The position numbers and the translations under genes were made by a program. The notes beneath the pieces are model-generated. The model saw only the letters and a program-made list of their open reading frames with translations, had not been told where the DNA came from and did not search any database. Below are positions 35,471 to 47,590 of a DNA stretch of 64,000 nt, piece after piece. The stretch's first letter is position 1; each line of letters opens with the position of its first letter. Source of the DNA: Okapia johnstoni (lineage: Eukaryota; Chordata; Mammalia; Artiodactyla; Giraffidae); NCBI GenBank assembly GCA_024291935.2, contig CM044320.1, positions 50,968,001-51,032,000 of the forward strand, written 5' to 3'.

Positions 35471-36680
35471 ACCTCAACTTTTATAGTTGGAAGACGTCAG
35501 ATCCCAGGGGTATTAAGTGACAGTGCTTTACTCACAGAAGGCACTCACATGTCCACTGGATGACTAAATGCCTTAAAGTCACATAGAAGCTTTCATTATT
35601 TTTCAAGATCTTCCTTTATGAAGACTTTCTGAAGTACCTACTGCTCAAAAAAACTCCACTTTTACTGGGTGTAACCTTTTCCTCAGTGTTTATCACAGTA
35701 TCAGTGGTCCATAAACATCTGTTGAAATGTATGATCTAATCTCAATCCAACCAAGAAAGAAAGCAAAGAACCATGCAAAAACATGATGTCCAATGCTAGA
35801 ATAGGTTGAAATGTAAGAAATTAGTATTTTCCATATTCAAAATACTGAGCAAGAAAACTCAGGGACTTGCATAGAATATACCCAATAAAAAAAACCCAAA
35901 AACTAATATTTCTCATAGTCTTGCCATTCACTTTTTGTACAACAAATATTTGACACATGCCTTTAAGGCACTATTCAGTACTAAGAGTCCTGGAATTTAC
36001 AAAGGTGAATGAGTAAACTTTGCTTCCTGCTATGAGATTAATAGTTGAAAGTGGTACCTAATTTATTACTACTTGCATTAGTTGGTGAAAAGATAAAAGA
36101 TGCATTGGTATCACTTAGGGCCAGGCTTCTAGGCAGTTTTTTCAACAGTTTGTTTCAACCTTTAATACAGTGAAGAATGGGATCTGGCGTTAGTCACCAG
36201 GTTCAGGGTCACTTCTGTGTGCCACAGTTTCACCTGTAAGAGTGTGTACAGCGTGCACATGTTGATGTAAACTATTACACAATGTTAGAAATTGTACCTT
36301 GTTGGACTTGCTTTCCAAAGGCAAACAGGTCTAAAATTGTTTTTGGAAAAACAGCTTATACGGTTTATGTATTGTACGTTCCCTGTTACGGACCACCATC
36401 AGCTAATATGCTAATACACAACAGTAATAGCCACATCTCTATGCATTATGCATGTTCAATGACAGAGAATTCACAAAGCCCAACAGTGAAAAAAAAAAGA
36501 CCAAAACCACCACCTTTAAGGTGATCCTTGTCTTTTTTGCAGACTAAGGATTACTGGGATAACATTTGAATAAGGAAGATTTAATCCTGCAATTAACGGC
36601 ATTTCCAGAAAATGGCGGGAACACATCTAGCTTGACTACATCTAGTTCATAGAAACCAGAAGGTCTAAAAGGAAAAGGCC
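35470..36680. other. Intergenic, no gene seen
   Basis: AT-rich DNA between the MaLR-like repeat and tRNA-Trp. Nothing recognised. Confidence 0.5.
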
Positions 36681-36681
36681 A

Positions 36682-36753
36682 TGACCCCGACGTGATTCGA
36701 ACACGCAGCCTTCTGATCTGGAGTCAGACGCGCTACCGTTGCGCCACGAGGTC
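36682..36753 (-). tRNA. tRNA-Trp (anticodon CCA)
   Basis: 72-nt gene reading GACCTCGTGGCGCAACGG at the 5' end and closing with ...CGTCGGGGTC plus discriminator A. The anticodon loop reads GACTCCAGA, with CCA for tryptophan. The acceptor stem GACCTCG/CGGGGTC pairs throughout with wobble. Intact A box (TGGCGCAACGG) and B box (GTTCGAATC). A Pol III terminator TTTT follows on the minus strand at 36672-36675. There is no intron and no sign of decay, so it is probably functional. In the human genome a Trp/Asp tRNA pair also lies upstream of TMPO. Confidence 0.97.
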
Positions 36754-36759
36754 CTGCTG

Positions 36760-37260
36760 GGCTGTGGCTCGCGCAGTTTCTTAGGACTCCGATAAAATGG
36801 CGTCTCTTCCGGGAGCGCCTCACCTTTCCTTTCATTCTCTCCTTGCTTCTCCATCGGAGACTGATTCCTTTAGCTTCAAGATTTTCCTCATAGCTAGCCC
36901 TCTACCTAGGCTAGGATGGGATCAACAGACGCGGGAGAACGGAGTTTCTCGTTTAGTCGAGTCTCCGGGGTCAAAGGAAACCGGTCCTTCCTCTTCTTCT
37001 GTAAGCGGTTTCCGTTCCAACCCGCCCAGTTAGGGGCGGAGCCTCGGCCCTCTCCCTCTACCCTCTCCCATTTCCGTAGGCCGAGTTCGTGACCTCCATT
37101 TGGAATTTGGCGGAGCGGTACTGCGCAGGCGTTGGCCAGCTAGCGTCAGCTTGTTGCTGGAAGCGAGCAGCGGGCGTTCTCCAAACGTTTGCTTGCTTTT
37201 AATCCTTCTGAAAACAGTATAAAGCGTTTACTCTCAGAGTTGTCTTTTACTTCACGGTGA
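36760..37260. promoter_or_regulatory. Small CpG-rich promoter-like segment between the two tRNA genes
   Basis: Locally GC-rich DNA with GC boxes (CCCGCCC 37021-37027, GGGGCGG 37033-37039), an NRF1-like CTGCGCAGGC (37121-37130), an ETS-like ATTTCCG near 37070, and a plus-strand splice-donor consensus CACG|GTGAGC after 37256. It looks like a Pol II promoter with a first exon, perhaps of an unannotated non-coding RNA, but could instead be open chromatin created by the tRNA genes. No open frame of note. Confidence 0.4.
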
Positions 37261-37386
37261 GCTTAAAAGTTATCATTTTGAAAAGACGCACTTATAGAAA
37301 ATAAAAGCATGTTGTATTTGTTAGCTCTGTCGGGCAGTTGAAATATGCGAAATATTTGTGGTGATTATTAAAAGTGAGTTACCAAC

Positions 37387-37458
37387 CTCCCCGTCGGGGA
37401 ATTGAACCCCGGTCTCCCGCGTGACAGGCGGGGATACTAACCACTATACTAACGAGGA
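37387..37458 (-). tRNA. tRNA-Asp (anticodon GTC)
   Basis: 72-nt gene starting TCCTCGTTAGTATAGTGG and ending CCCCGACGGGGA plus discriminator G. The anticodon loop CTGTCAC has GTC for aspartate. The acceptor stem TCCTCGT/ACGGGGA pairs with one G-U. Intact A and B boxes (GGTTCAATTCC). TTTT terminator on the minus strand at 37370-37373. Same strand as tRNA-Trp, 633 bp apart. Looks fully functional. Confidence 0.97.
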
Positions 37459-37459
37459 G

Positions 37460-39837
37460 CTACTGCTCAAACTGTTCACAAGTGTTCTTCTAAAGTAGAT
37501 TTCTGTCTCTTCTGCCAGCCACCTGCAAATGTGAAAACCGCAACACTCGGTCTATTGCTGCTCACATCTGTTCTGGGCGCCTTGGACTCTTTTCTCAGTG
37601 AAAAGAGTGATTTGGAATAAATGAAACAAAATGAGCCTCAAGTTTTAGTGACGGTGAATTGTTGAACATAGTTTGCCAGAATTTTTCATGCTTGCCAGAC
37701 GATTTAGGTTCCTGGTGGGAGATTTTTGTTTTGATAATTTAGTTTTTTTAGTCACCAAGAATACGTGAATTGAAGCAGAGGTTTTGTTTTTGTTTTAATT
37801 TTAACTTTATTGGCGTATAGTTGATTTATAATGTTGTGTTAGGAAGCAGAGCTTTACTTCCACAAATTTATATTTTCTTTCTTTAGTCGAAGTTCAAGAA
37901 GATCATATGGTTGCCAGATGTCCCGGGCAGTCAGAGTTCTATGGTCCAGTACCTCTTCAAACAGTTTGTAAGCTTTTGAGACACAAAAGGAATCACATAG
38001 GCCAAAGGAAATTGTGTTCGCTGATTTTTCTTGTATTTAGGTCTTTTTCCTGAGGCATCTACGGTTTAATTGGAAATGACAAATACTTAAATGGTTAAAT
38101 AATAATACATTTGAATAATTCAAAAACAAGGATGTGCCATTGATTAAACATAGGGTTAGGAAAGTACACTAACATTAATTTGTATTATCCTGAGCCTTTT
38201 CTTAAACAGGACCAACCCTGTTCTCAGGAGAATCAAGAGGGCTTCACCTACAAACTTTGGATGGTAACTCTAAATAGGCGAATGTATAGTTACAAACCGA
38301 CATGATTAAAAGTTTTTATTATAGAACTTAAATTTACGTCTCTTAAGACACATTCCTTGCACTGTGAATTAGTATATTTTTATAGAGCACAAGTTGCATG
38401 GTGTTTTCCATCTGATGAAAGGGATTTTGGATTTAAACACATTTTAAAAGATGACAATTTCTGAAACCTGTTTTGGTGCTTTTTTTCATATTTTCAATCT
38501 TAAATACACCCAGAGCTTCAATAAAACTCAGTGTCCCCGGGCCTCCTCCTACGTCTGACCCTACACTAACTCTTGAGAAGTCCAAAGGGCACTGTGATAA
38601 CTATGATGATGTCCTTTTCCTGTTAAGATTGAAGGGACTTGCCTCAGATCTCTCATTTGGAGGACCGCAGGGCAATGGGAAACCAGGTGTCCAGAACTGT
38701 TTGCACTGGGTTCCACACTGGAAGAAGAACCTTAATCTTTGTCCCTTCAGAAAAGACACCATCCTCTCCACCTCAGCTAAAGCTATGCCAGGAGCCACCC
38801 ATGTGTTGTACTGCTCCTCTCTTAGCCTCCCTAGGACAGGAAGAAGCAGCCTGAGTCAGCAGAGGTCATGGAGCAGGGAACGCAACACCTGCTGTCCATC
38901 TTCCTAAAATGGAAAGGAAGAGAGAGGGTAACTAACCTGAACAGGGTAAGGGAGCTCAGAGGTTTCTCAGTGTCAGCACTGGGAGAAAGGAAAGGTTAAA
39001 ATCGGACTGGCAGTACAGAGGGCCCAGAACTCTGTTTGGAGATAAACAGTGTGATGGCAATTGATGTTATTGAAAGTTTTTAATACTGCTTTCCTAAACT
39101 GTTTGGAAAGCTTGCAAAACTATTCACATTTATTTTATCTTCCCAACAAGCCCCGTGAGGTCACAGGGCAAGTGTTTTATTCCAATAAGAGAATCTTGTG
39201 TAGTTATACAGGTAGGAAGTGATGAGAGGCCAGGAATCACTCAAACCTTGACCGCAAATCTTGTGCAGTTTTTACCCTGCTGCACAGTTCCACATATATG
39301 TATATTAAGAAAGAAATATGAGTCATGGAAAGAAAAGCTTCTATCACTTTGTATGTCACATTTATTCATATACTAATATTTACTAATCGCTATTACTTAG
39401 CAGACACCGCAGTTATTCATTCAGTATTGAACCTCCAGTATCCCTGACATTGCTTTAGATGCACAAGGTTTCAATTAATAAGTACAGGTTTGTTCTTGTG
39501 GAGCTTATATTCTAACAGGAGGACAGACCAAAAACGATGATGATCATAAATGAATACGTTAGATGGTGACAAGAGAGGAAATAGAAAAAAATGGCACTGT
39601 AGATGGGTTTGGAGAGTGGCAAGTTAAATAGAATGGTCAAAGTAAGCCTCATTTTAAGAAGGTAACATTTGAACAGACTTAAGAGAAGTAAGAAGTGTAG
39701 TTACATAACTATCTGGGAAGCCTGTGGGACGTTAAAGTTCATTGTAGACTTTGGCTTTTATTCTGAGGAGAAATAGGGAGCTATTATGGGGCTTTGAACA
39801 GAGGAATGACATGGTCTGGTTCGTGTTTTTTTTTTTA
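37460..39837. other. Intergenic, no supported gene
   Basis: A short L1 scrap at about 37793-37842 and a possible MIR near 39110-39270. A 144-codon open frame at 38473-38907 shows no family, low-complexity composition and no splice or promoter context; not called. Confidence 0.5.
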
Positions 39838-40010
39838 AACTTATTTAATTAAAAAAGTTAATATTTACTTGGTCGCACCAGATCTTAGTTGTGGCACATG
39901 GGATATTTACTTGCAACATGCAGGAGCTAGTTCCCTGATCAGGGATTGAACCTGGGCCCCTGTACTGGGAGTACAGAATCTTAACCACTGGACCACCAGG
40001 GAAGTTTCTA
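39838..40010 (-). mobile_element. tRNA-type SINE (CHR-like)
   Basis: AACTTATTTAATTAAAAAAG then TCAGGGATTGAACCTGGGCC and CTGGACCACCAGGGAAG. Confidence 0.75.
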
Positions 40011-40261
40011 GTTTAATGTTTTAAAGGGTTCTTAGCTCCTCAGTTGCGAGTAGATGGTTGTGGACAAGAGAAGCAGTAAGGAGACCAAAGAGGTCTATTG
40101 CAGTAATGATAGTGGTTCAGGCTGGGGTGGTCGGGAACGTGAGAGGAGCTGATATAATTTGAAGGTAGAGCCAATAGAATCTCCTGGTAAAGCTACTGTG
40201 AGGTGTGAGAGTGAAAGAGGAATCAAAGACACTTCTAAAATTTTGGCCTGATGGAAGAATA

Positions 40262-40513
40262 GCTGCTGCTAAGTCGCTTCAGTCGTGTCCGACTCTATGA
40301 GACCCCATAGACGGCAGCCCACCAGGCTCCGCCGTCCCTGGGATTCTCCAGGCAAGAATACTGGAGTGGGTTGCCATTTCCTTCTCCAGTGCATGAAAGG
40401 GAAAAGTGAAAGTGAAGTCGCTCAGTCGTGTCTGACTCTTAGCGACCCCATGGACTGCAGCCTACCAGGCTCCTGTGTCCATGGGATTTTCCAGGCAAGA
40501 GTACTGGAGTAGG
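40262..40513 (-). mobile_element. Tandem pair of partial Bov-tA SINEs
   Basis: Two tail-half units in the same orientation: 40262-40392 (AAGTCGCTTCAGTCGTGTCC) and about 40398-40513 (GAAAGTGAAGTCGCTCAGTC). Each ends at CCTTCTCC before the tRNA-derived part. Looks like the dimeric arrangement seen in Bov-A2-type SINEs. Confidence 0.85.
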
Positions 40514-41180
40514 GTGCCATTGCCTTCTCCGGATGGAAGAATAGAGTTACCATCAATTGAAGTCAAGAAGACTAACACTCAACTCAGAGCACACTATCCA
40601 TATGGAGAGTCCAATGTCAGGAGCACAGCTGGTAATAAGGCAGGCCATCATTCCCTTGGACACTCTGTGGCCATCGTTCCTTGAATTCTTCAACATGGTA
40701 ACTCTGCCAGTGGAGCTGTATTTTGGGGGATAAGAAGCATTTTAGTTTGGGAATGTGTTAAGACTGAGACATACAGAAGGCAGTTGAATGTAATTGTTGA
40801 ATATTTGTTGTACCAGTCATTGTACCAGCACAGTGTGGAGGGGCAGGAGATACGGTGATGAACAAAGACAGACCCTGACGTCATGGAGCTTCCATTGTAA
40901 TAGTGGAGACACAGAATAACTACAACAACAACAACAAAAATGTAAAATTACAACTGTGACAGTTTTTAAGAAAAAGATGCAGAAGAAACAGCTTTCTTGG
41001 TAGGTGGAACTGGATGTGCAGAGGTTATAGGAACTGAGGAAATGTGGTGAGCATAGGGGCTGAAAGAAGGCTGATGTGACTATGGAGCATGAGGAAGGTC
41101 ACAGAAGAGACAAGGCCAAAAGGCCAGTTGGAGTGAGACAGTCTCTTAGGCTGTGTTAAGAACTTTGGCCTGTGATTCAT
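40514..41180. other. Intergenic, no gene seen
   Basis: Contains old interspersed repeat-like sequence near 40795-40910 and an (ACA)n run at about 40921-40937. No gene. Confidence 0.5.
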
Positions 41181-42288
41181 TCAGTTCAGTTCAGTTCAGT
41201 TGCTCAGTCATGTCCAACTCTTTGCAACCCCATGGACTGCAGCACTCCAGGCTTCCCTGGCCATCACAAACTCCTGGAGCCAATCAAACTCATGTCCATT
41301 GCATCGGTGATGCCATCCAACCATCTCATCCTGTATCCTCCCCTTCTCTTCTTGCCTTCAATCTTTCCCAGCATCAAGGTCTTTTCAAATGAGTCGGTTC
41401 TTCGCATCAGCTGGCCAAAGTATTGGAGCTTCAGCTTCAGCATCAGTCCTTCCAATGAATATTCAGGACTGATCTCCTTTAGGATGGACTGGTTGGATCT
41501 CCTTGCAGTCCAAGGGACTCTCAAGAGTCTTCTCCAGCACCACAGTTCAAAAGCATCAATTCTTTGGCGCTCAGCTTTCTTTATAGTCCACTCTCACATC
41601 CATACATGATGACTGGAAAAACCATAGCTTTGATTAGATGGACCTTTGTTGGCAAAGTAATGTCTCTGCTTTTTAATATACTGTCTAGGTTGGTCATAAC
41701 TTTTCTTCCAAGGAGCAAGCGTCTTAATTTCATGGCTGCAATAACCATCTGCAGTGATTTTGGAGCCCCCCAAAATAAAGTCTGCCACTGTTTCCACTGT
41801 TTCCCCATCTACTTGCCATGAAGTGATGGGACCAGATGCCATGATCTTAGTTTTCTGAATGTTGAGTTTCGAACCAACTTTTTCACTCTCCTCTTTCACT
41901 TTCATCAAGAGGCTCTTTAGCTCTTCTTCACTTTCTGCCATAAGGGTGGTGTCATCTGTGTATCTGAGGTGATTGATATTTCTCTCGGAAGTCTTGATTC
42001 CAGCTTGTGCTTCATCCAGCCCGGCATTTCGCATGATGTACTCTACATATAAGTTAAATAAGCAGCGTGACAATATACAACCTTGATGTACTCCTTTTCC
42101 TATTTGGAACCAGTCTGTTGTTCTATGTCCAGTTCTAACTGTTGCTTCTTGACCTGCATACAGATTTCTCAGAAGTCAGGTCAGGTGGTCTGGTATTCCC
42201 ATCTCTTGAAGAATTTTCCACAGTTTGTTGTGATCCACACAGTCAAAGGCCTTGGGTAGTCAATAAAGCAAAAGTAGATGTTTTTCTG
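41181..42288 (-). mobile_element. BovB LINE, 5'-truncated copy (minus strand)
   Basis: Starts at its 3' end with a (TCAGT)n tail at 41181 and runs into the reverse-transcriptase region, ending near 42288 (truncated after the FIDYAKAFD region). One frame reads [20 protein letters not shown] and [13 protein letters not shown], so the catalytic box is YTDD instead of YADD. Frameshifts and stops are present. Only a weak 5-bp candidate duplication (TGATT) flanks it. Confidence 0.9.
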
Positions 42289-42299
42289 ATTGAGTACTA

Positions 42300-43900
42300 T
42301 TTATTTATTATTTTTAGGATTTATTGAGGTACAACTTACAAACAGAACAATTCATTTTTTAGGCATACCATTCTATGAATTTTCACTACAATCAAGTTAT
42401 GGGCTATTTCCATCACTTTCATCAGAAAGTCACCTTATGGCCCTTTACAGTCAGTAAAGTTGCTTCTGCCTCCAGTCCCAGGCACCACTGATCAGATTTT
42501 CATTTCTACAGAATGTCATATTAGTGGAACTGTGCAGTTTTGAATATAGCCTTTTGAATATAGCTTCTTTCACTTAGCATTGTGCTTTTGAGAGTCATCT
42601 ATGTTGTGTGCATCAGTAGTTGTTTTTAAACTGATGCTTAGTGTTCTATTGTATGGATGTTTGTTTATACACTCACTAGTTAATGGACGTTTGCAGTTCT
42701 TCCAGTTTTTTTACTATTATCAACATAGCTATTTCAAACATTAGTGTACTGGTTTTTGTGTGGACATGCATATTCATTTCTCTTGGGTCAATACTTAGAT
42801 GGAACTGCCAAGTCTTATGGTTTTACCTTCACAAGAAACTACCAAACTGCTTTCCTAAGTGGCTGTAACATTTTGCATTTCTATCAACAATATATGAGAG
42901 TTCTTATTGCCAGCACTTGCTATTGTATTTTTTATTTGAGCCTTTCTAATAGACCTGTTACTGGAGAAAGAAATGGCAACCCACTCCAGTATTCTTGCCT
43001 GGAGAATCCCATGGACAGAGGAACCTGCTAGGTTACAGTCCATGCGGTCACAAAGAGTCAGACACAACTGAGTGACTAACAACAACAATAAATGTATAGT
43101 GGGATCTCACTGTAGTTTATTTTTTTTGTGATGCCGATGTTATTTTTTTTTTAATTGAAGTATAGTTGATTTGCAATGTTGTATTAGTTTCTGGTATCCA
43201 GCAAAGTAATTCAGCTATACATATATATACACATATATCTATTTTCTTTTTCACATTCTTTTCCATTATGTTAATACAGGATATTGAATATTGTTCTTTG
43301 TGCTATACAATAGGACCTTGTTGTTTATCCATTCTATATATAATAGTTTGCATTTGCTAGACTCAAGTTCCTAATGCAACCCTCCCCCACCCTCTGTTCA
43401 CTATAGTTTTAATGTGCCTTTCCCTCATAATGAATGGTGCTGAACATATTTTCATGGATTTATTTAAGTATCCAAATCTTTGGCCATTTGAGAATTGGGT
43501 TGTTTTCTTATTATTGAGTTGTTGAAAGTTTTTTGTACATTCTGATTATTAGTCTTTTTATCAGATATGTCATATCTGATGTATGTTTTGGGAAATAGCA
43601 ACATATATGTGAGATATATATATGTGTCAGTGTCTTGTATTTTTATTCTCTTTAATAACTTTTTTTTTTCATAGCATTCATGACCTGGTTTCTCATGTCT
43701 CTTCCCTTTTTTCTCTATTATGCTCACTTCCTCAACCCAACCTTTGGGCATAATGTAAATAAGAACTTGGGCTAATTCACTGCTGAACCTTCCTTCTTCC
43801 CTCCCCTCCTTCCCACAATTAAAGAAGAGTCTAAATTGCTTCTGAGTAGCTTCTGGATTCTATAATCATTCATTCACAGAAATATTATTTTTATCTATCA
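42300..43900 (-). mobile_element. L1 fragments (minus strand) with nested SINE and younger L1
   Basis: Old L1 from about 42300 (GGATTTATTGAGGTACAACT) through 42960, split by the SINE at 42962-43085. A ruminant L1 3' end is nested at about 43148-43395 (TTGAAGTATAGTTGATTTGC, CAATAGGACCTTGTTGTTTA). The old L1 seems to resume to about 43650, then AT-rich DNA of uncertain origin. Confidence 0.7.
42962..43085 (+). mobile_element. Partial Bov-tA SINE inside L1
   Basis: GGAGAAAGAAATGGCAACCC to CAACTGAGTGACTAACAACA; nested in the minus-strand L1 at 42300-43900. Confidence 0.87.
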
Positions 43901-43955
43901 AATCACTGAACTTCCCATGCAAATATGAAAATTAACCCTCCATAAACATTAAAAT

Positions 43956-45769
43956 CTGTCCTTGCTATTCTTTGGGACTCTGCATTCAGATGGGAATATC
44001 TTTCCTTTTCTTCTTTGCTTTTTGCTTCTCTTCTCTTCCCAGCTATCTGTAAGGCCTCCTCAGACAGGCATTTTGCTTTTTTGCATTTCTTTTCCATGGG
44101 AATTTTCTTGATCCCTGTCTCCTGTACAATTTCACGAACCTCTGTCCATAGTTCCTCAGGCACTCTGTCTATCAGGTCTAGTCCCTTAAATCTATTTGTC
44201 ACTTCCACTGTATACTCATAAGGATTTGATCTAGGTCATACCTGAATGGACTAGTGGTTTTCCCTACTTTCTTCAATTTAAGTCTGAATTTGGCAATACG
44301 CAGTTCATGATCTGAGCCACAGTCTGCTCCCGGTCTTGTTTTTGCTGACTGTATAGAGCTTCTCCATCTTTGGCTGCAAAGAATATAATCAATCTGATTT
44401 CGGTGTTGACCATCTGGTGATGTCCACGTGCAGAGTCTTCTCTTGTGTTGTTGGAATAGGGTGTTTGCTATTACCAGTGCATTCTCGTGGCAAAACTCTA
44501 TTAGCCTTTGCCCTGCTTCATTCTGTACTCCAAGGCCAAACTTGCCTGTTACGCCAGGTGTTTCTTGACTTCCTACTTTTGCATTCCAGTCCCCTATAAT
44601 GAAAAGGACATCTTTTTTGGGTGTTAGTTCTAGAAGGTCTTGTAGGTCTTCATAGAACCGTTCAACTTCAGCTTCTTCGGCGTTACTGGTCGGGGCATAG
44701 ATTTGGATTACTGTGATATTGAGTGGTTTGCCTTGGAAACAAACAGAGATCATTCTATCGTTTTTGAGATTGCATCCAAGTACTGCCTTTTGGACTCTCT
44801 TGTTGACCATGATGGCTACTCCATTTCTTCTAAGGGATTCTTGCCCACAGTAGTAGATATGATGGTCATCTGAGTTAAATTCACCCATTCCAGTCCATCT
44901 TAGTTCGCTGATTCCTAGAATGTCGACGTTCACTCTTGACATCTCCTGTTTGACCACTTCCAATTTGCCTTGATTCATGGACCTAACATTCCAGGTTCCT
45001 ATGCAATATTGCTCTTTACAGCATCGGACTTTGCGTCTATCACCAGTCACATCCACAGTTGGGTATCGTTTTTACTTTGGCTCCATCCCATCATTCTTTC
45101 TGGAGTTATTTCTCCACTGATCTCCATTAGCATATTGGGCACCTACTGACCTGGGGAGTTCATCCTTCAGTGTCCTATCTTTTTGCATTTTCATACTGTT
45201 CATGGGGTTCTCAAGGCAAGAATACTGAAGTGGTTTGCCATGCCCTTCTCCAGTGGACCACATTCTGTCAGACCTCTCCACCATGACCCATCCGTCTTGG
45301 GTGGCCCCACATGGCATGGCTTGGTTTCATTGAGATAGAGAGGCTGTGGTCCGTGTGATCAGATTAGCTAGTTTTCTGTAATTTTAGTTTCAGTGTGTCT
45401 GCCCTCTGATGTCCTCTCGCAACACTTACCGTCTTACTTGGGTTTCTCTTACCTTGGACATGGGGTATTTCTTCACGGCTGCTCCAGCAAAGTGCAGCCG
45501 TTGCTCCTTACCTTGGACAACAGGTTTCTACTAACGACGGCCCCTCCTGACCTTGAATGTGGAGTAACTCCTCTCGGCCCTCCTGTGCCCACGCAGCCCC
45601 TGCTCCTTGGGCCTTGGGTAATTCCTCTTGCCGCCGCCGCCGGCGCCCGGCACAGCCTAGCCCCTGTCGGCTGCCGCCCCCGGCCCCCGGCCCCCGGCCC
45701 AGCCTAGCCCCTGTTGGCCGCCACCCCTGGCCCCCGGCCCGGCCTAGCTCCTCTCGGCCACGCTTCTGC
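43956..45769 (-). mobile_element. BovB LINE, inverted 5' half of a twin-primed insertion
   Basis: Minus-strand BovB 5' region: GC-rich 5' leader repeats (about 45340-45769), the start of the ORF, and the endonuclease domain. It ends at 43956 in the linker after the endonuclease. It abuts the sense-oriented 3' half at 45770. The whole composite is flanked by the 12-bp duplication AAACATTAAAAT (43944-43955 and 47022-47033), showing a single insertion event. Confidence 0.9.
44199..45056 (-). pseudogene. BovB APE-type endonuclease domain (open remnant)
   Basis: 285-codon open stretch of the endonuclease/exonuclease/phosphatase fold. Motifs: GTWNVRSMNQGKLEVV near the N-terminus, a metal-binding GDWNAKVG in the middle, and the catalytic GSDHEL near the end. 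This domain nicks target DNA in non-LTR retrotransposition. Upstream in-frame sequence (45072-45317) continues the protein with a stop between. The downstream RT is missing from this strand, so it cannot work as a full element. Confidence 0.9.
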
Positions 45770-46448
45770 GCTCAAAATTCTCCAAGCCAGGCTTCAGCAA
45801 TACGTGAACCGTGAAATTCCAGATGTTCAAGCTGGTTTTAGAAAAGGCAGAGGAAGCAGAGATCAAATTGCCAACATCCGCTGGATCATCGAAAAAGCAA
45901 GAGAGTTCCAGAAAAACATCAATTTATGCTTTATTGACTATGCCAAAGCCTTTGACAGTGTGGATCACAATAAACTGTGGAAAATTCTGAAAGAGATGGG
46001 AATACCAGACCACCTGACCTGCCTCTTGAGAAATCTGTATGCAGGTCAGGAAGCAACAGTTAGAACTGGACATGGAACAATAGACTGGTTCCAAATAGGA
46101 AAAGGAGTACATCAAGGCTGTATATTGTCACCCTGCTTATTTAACTTATATGCAGAGTATATCATGAGAAACGCTGGGCTGGAAGACACACAAGCTGGAA
46201 TCAAGATTGCTGGGAGAAATATCAATAACTTCAGATATGCGGATGACACCACCCTTATGGCAGAAAGTGAAGAAGAACTAAAGAGCCTCTTGATGAAAGT
46301 GAGAGAGGAGAGTGAAAAAGTTGGCTTAAAGCTCAACGTTCAGAAAACTAAGATCATGGCATCTGGTCCCATCACTTCATGGCAAATAGATGGGGAAACA
46401 GTGGAAACAGTGTCAGACTTTATTTTTGGGGGGCTCCAAAATCACTGC
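45770..46448 (+). pseudogene. BovB reverse transcriptase remnant with intact YADD
   Basis: Open frame with the RT core: FIDYAKAFDSVDHNKLW (motif A), [19 protein letters not shown] (motif B) and [20 protein letters not shown] (catalytic YADD). A frameshift at about 46430, in GGGGGG of the DFIFGG region, breaks the link to the C-terminal part (46390-46995). No endonuclease is upstream in this orientation. The most intact RT core in the window, but not an autonomous element. Confidence 0.88.
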
Positions 46449-47021
46449 TGATGGTGATTACAGCCATGAAATTAAAAGACGCTTACTCCTTGGAAGGAAG
46501 GTTATGGCCAACCTAGATAGCATATTTAAAAGCAGAGACATTACTTTGCCAACAAAAGTCCGTCTAGTCAAGGCTATGGTTTTTCCAGTGGTCATGTATG
46601 GATGTGAGAGTTGGATGGTGAAGAAAGCTGAGTGCCGTAGAATTGATGCTTTTGAACTGTGGTGTTGGAGAAGACTCTTGAGAGTCCCTTGGACTGCAAG
46701 GAGATCCAACCAGTCCATCCTAAAGGAGATCAGTCCTGGGTGTTCATTCGAAGGACTGATGTTGAAGCTGAAGCTCCAATCCTTTGGCCACCTCATGCGA
46801 AGAGCTGACTCATTGGAAAAGACCCTAATGCTGGGTAGGATTGGGGGTGGGAGGAGAAGGGGACAACAGAGGATGAGATGGTTGGATGGCATCACTGACT
46901 CAATGGACATGGGTTTGGGTAGACTCCGGGAGTTGGTGATGGACAGAGAGGCCTGCCGTGCTGCAATTCATGGGGTCGCAAAGAGTCGGACATGACTGAG
47001 CGACTGAACTGAACTGAACTG
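45770..47021 (+). mobile_element. BovB LINE, sense 3' half of the twin-primed insertion
   Basis: Starts at GCTCAAAATTCTCC in the RT region and ends in the (ACTGA)n tail. Compared with the copy at 52052-54387, about 535 bp of element between the inverted and sense halves is missing. The right flank carries the second copy of the 12-bp target duplication. Confidence 0.92.
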
Positions 47022-47231
47022 AAACATTAAAATTCAAAGTTAAATGTTTATGGTTTGGGTCTGGAAGACAGACCTAGATGGGTACATATTTAGATTATTG
47101 AGGGGGGAAAAAGCATACTTCACTTTTTCCTGGCCTGATTTATTTAACCAGTAATCCAAAGTTAAAACTGAGAGACAAAATCATGCCCCCTGTAGTTCAA
47201 TCAGCCTTTTCCTTCTCATTAAAAACACACC

Positions 47232-47382
47232 CATGGGGATGTCCCTGATGGGTCAATGACTAAGACTCTCCACTCCCAGGGTTTGATCCCTGCTTGGGAA
47301 CTAAGATCCCATAGGTCTCAACATGAGTTTTCATGCTGCAACTAAGATGCAACACTGTGAAATAAATAAAAATATATATTAA
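47232..47382 (+). mobile_element. tRNA-type SINE (CHR-like)
   Basis: GGGGATGTCCCTGATGGGTC, GGTTTGATCCCTGCTTGGGA and an A/T-rich tail AATAAATAAAAATATA. Confidence 0.75.
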
Positions 47383-47590
47383 AAAGGCACAACCAACTCT
47401 TATTGCTTTATTCTTTGTGCCAGGCATGGAGCTAGACATTGGGGACAACGATATGGATAAGACTCACATCCTACCTTGAGGAACTCAATCATGTGGGAGA
47501 TAGACCCTTTGACTGATAGTTGTAATACAGTTTGTTAAGTGCTATGGTGGAGGCATAGTCCAGGCACATTGAGAACCTGATAATAAGTGT

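Noticed and set aside
38473..38907. 144-codon open frame as a novel gene
   Set aside because: No recognisable domain, no splice sites or promoter nearby, and overlapping frames of similar length on both strands.
45340..45769. A second CpG-island promoter
   Set aside because: The GC-rich stretch is the 5' leader of the inverted BovB half, inside its target-site duplications.
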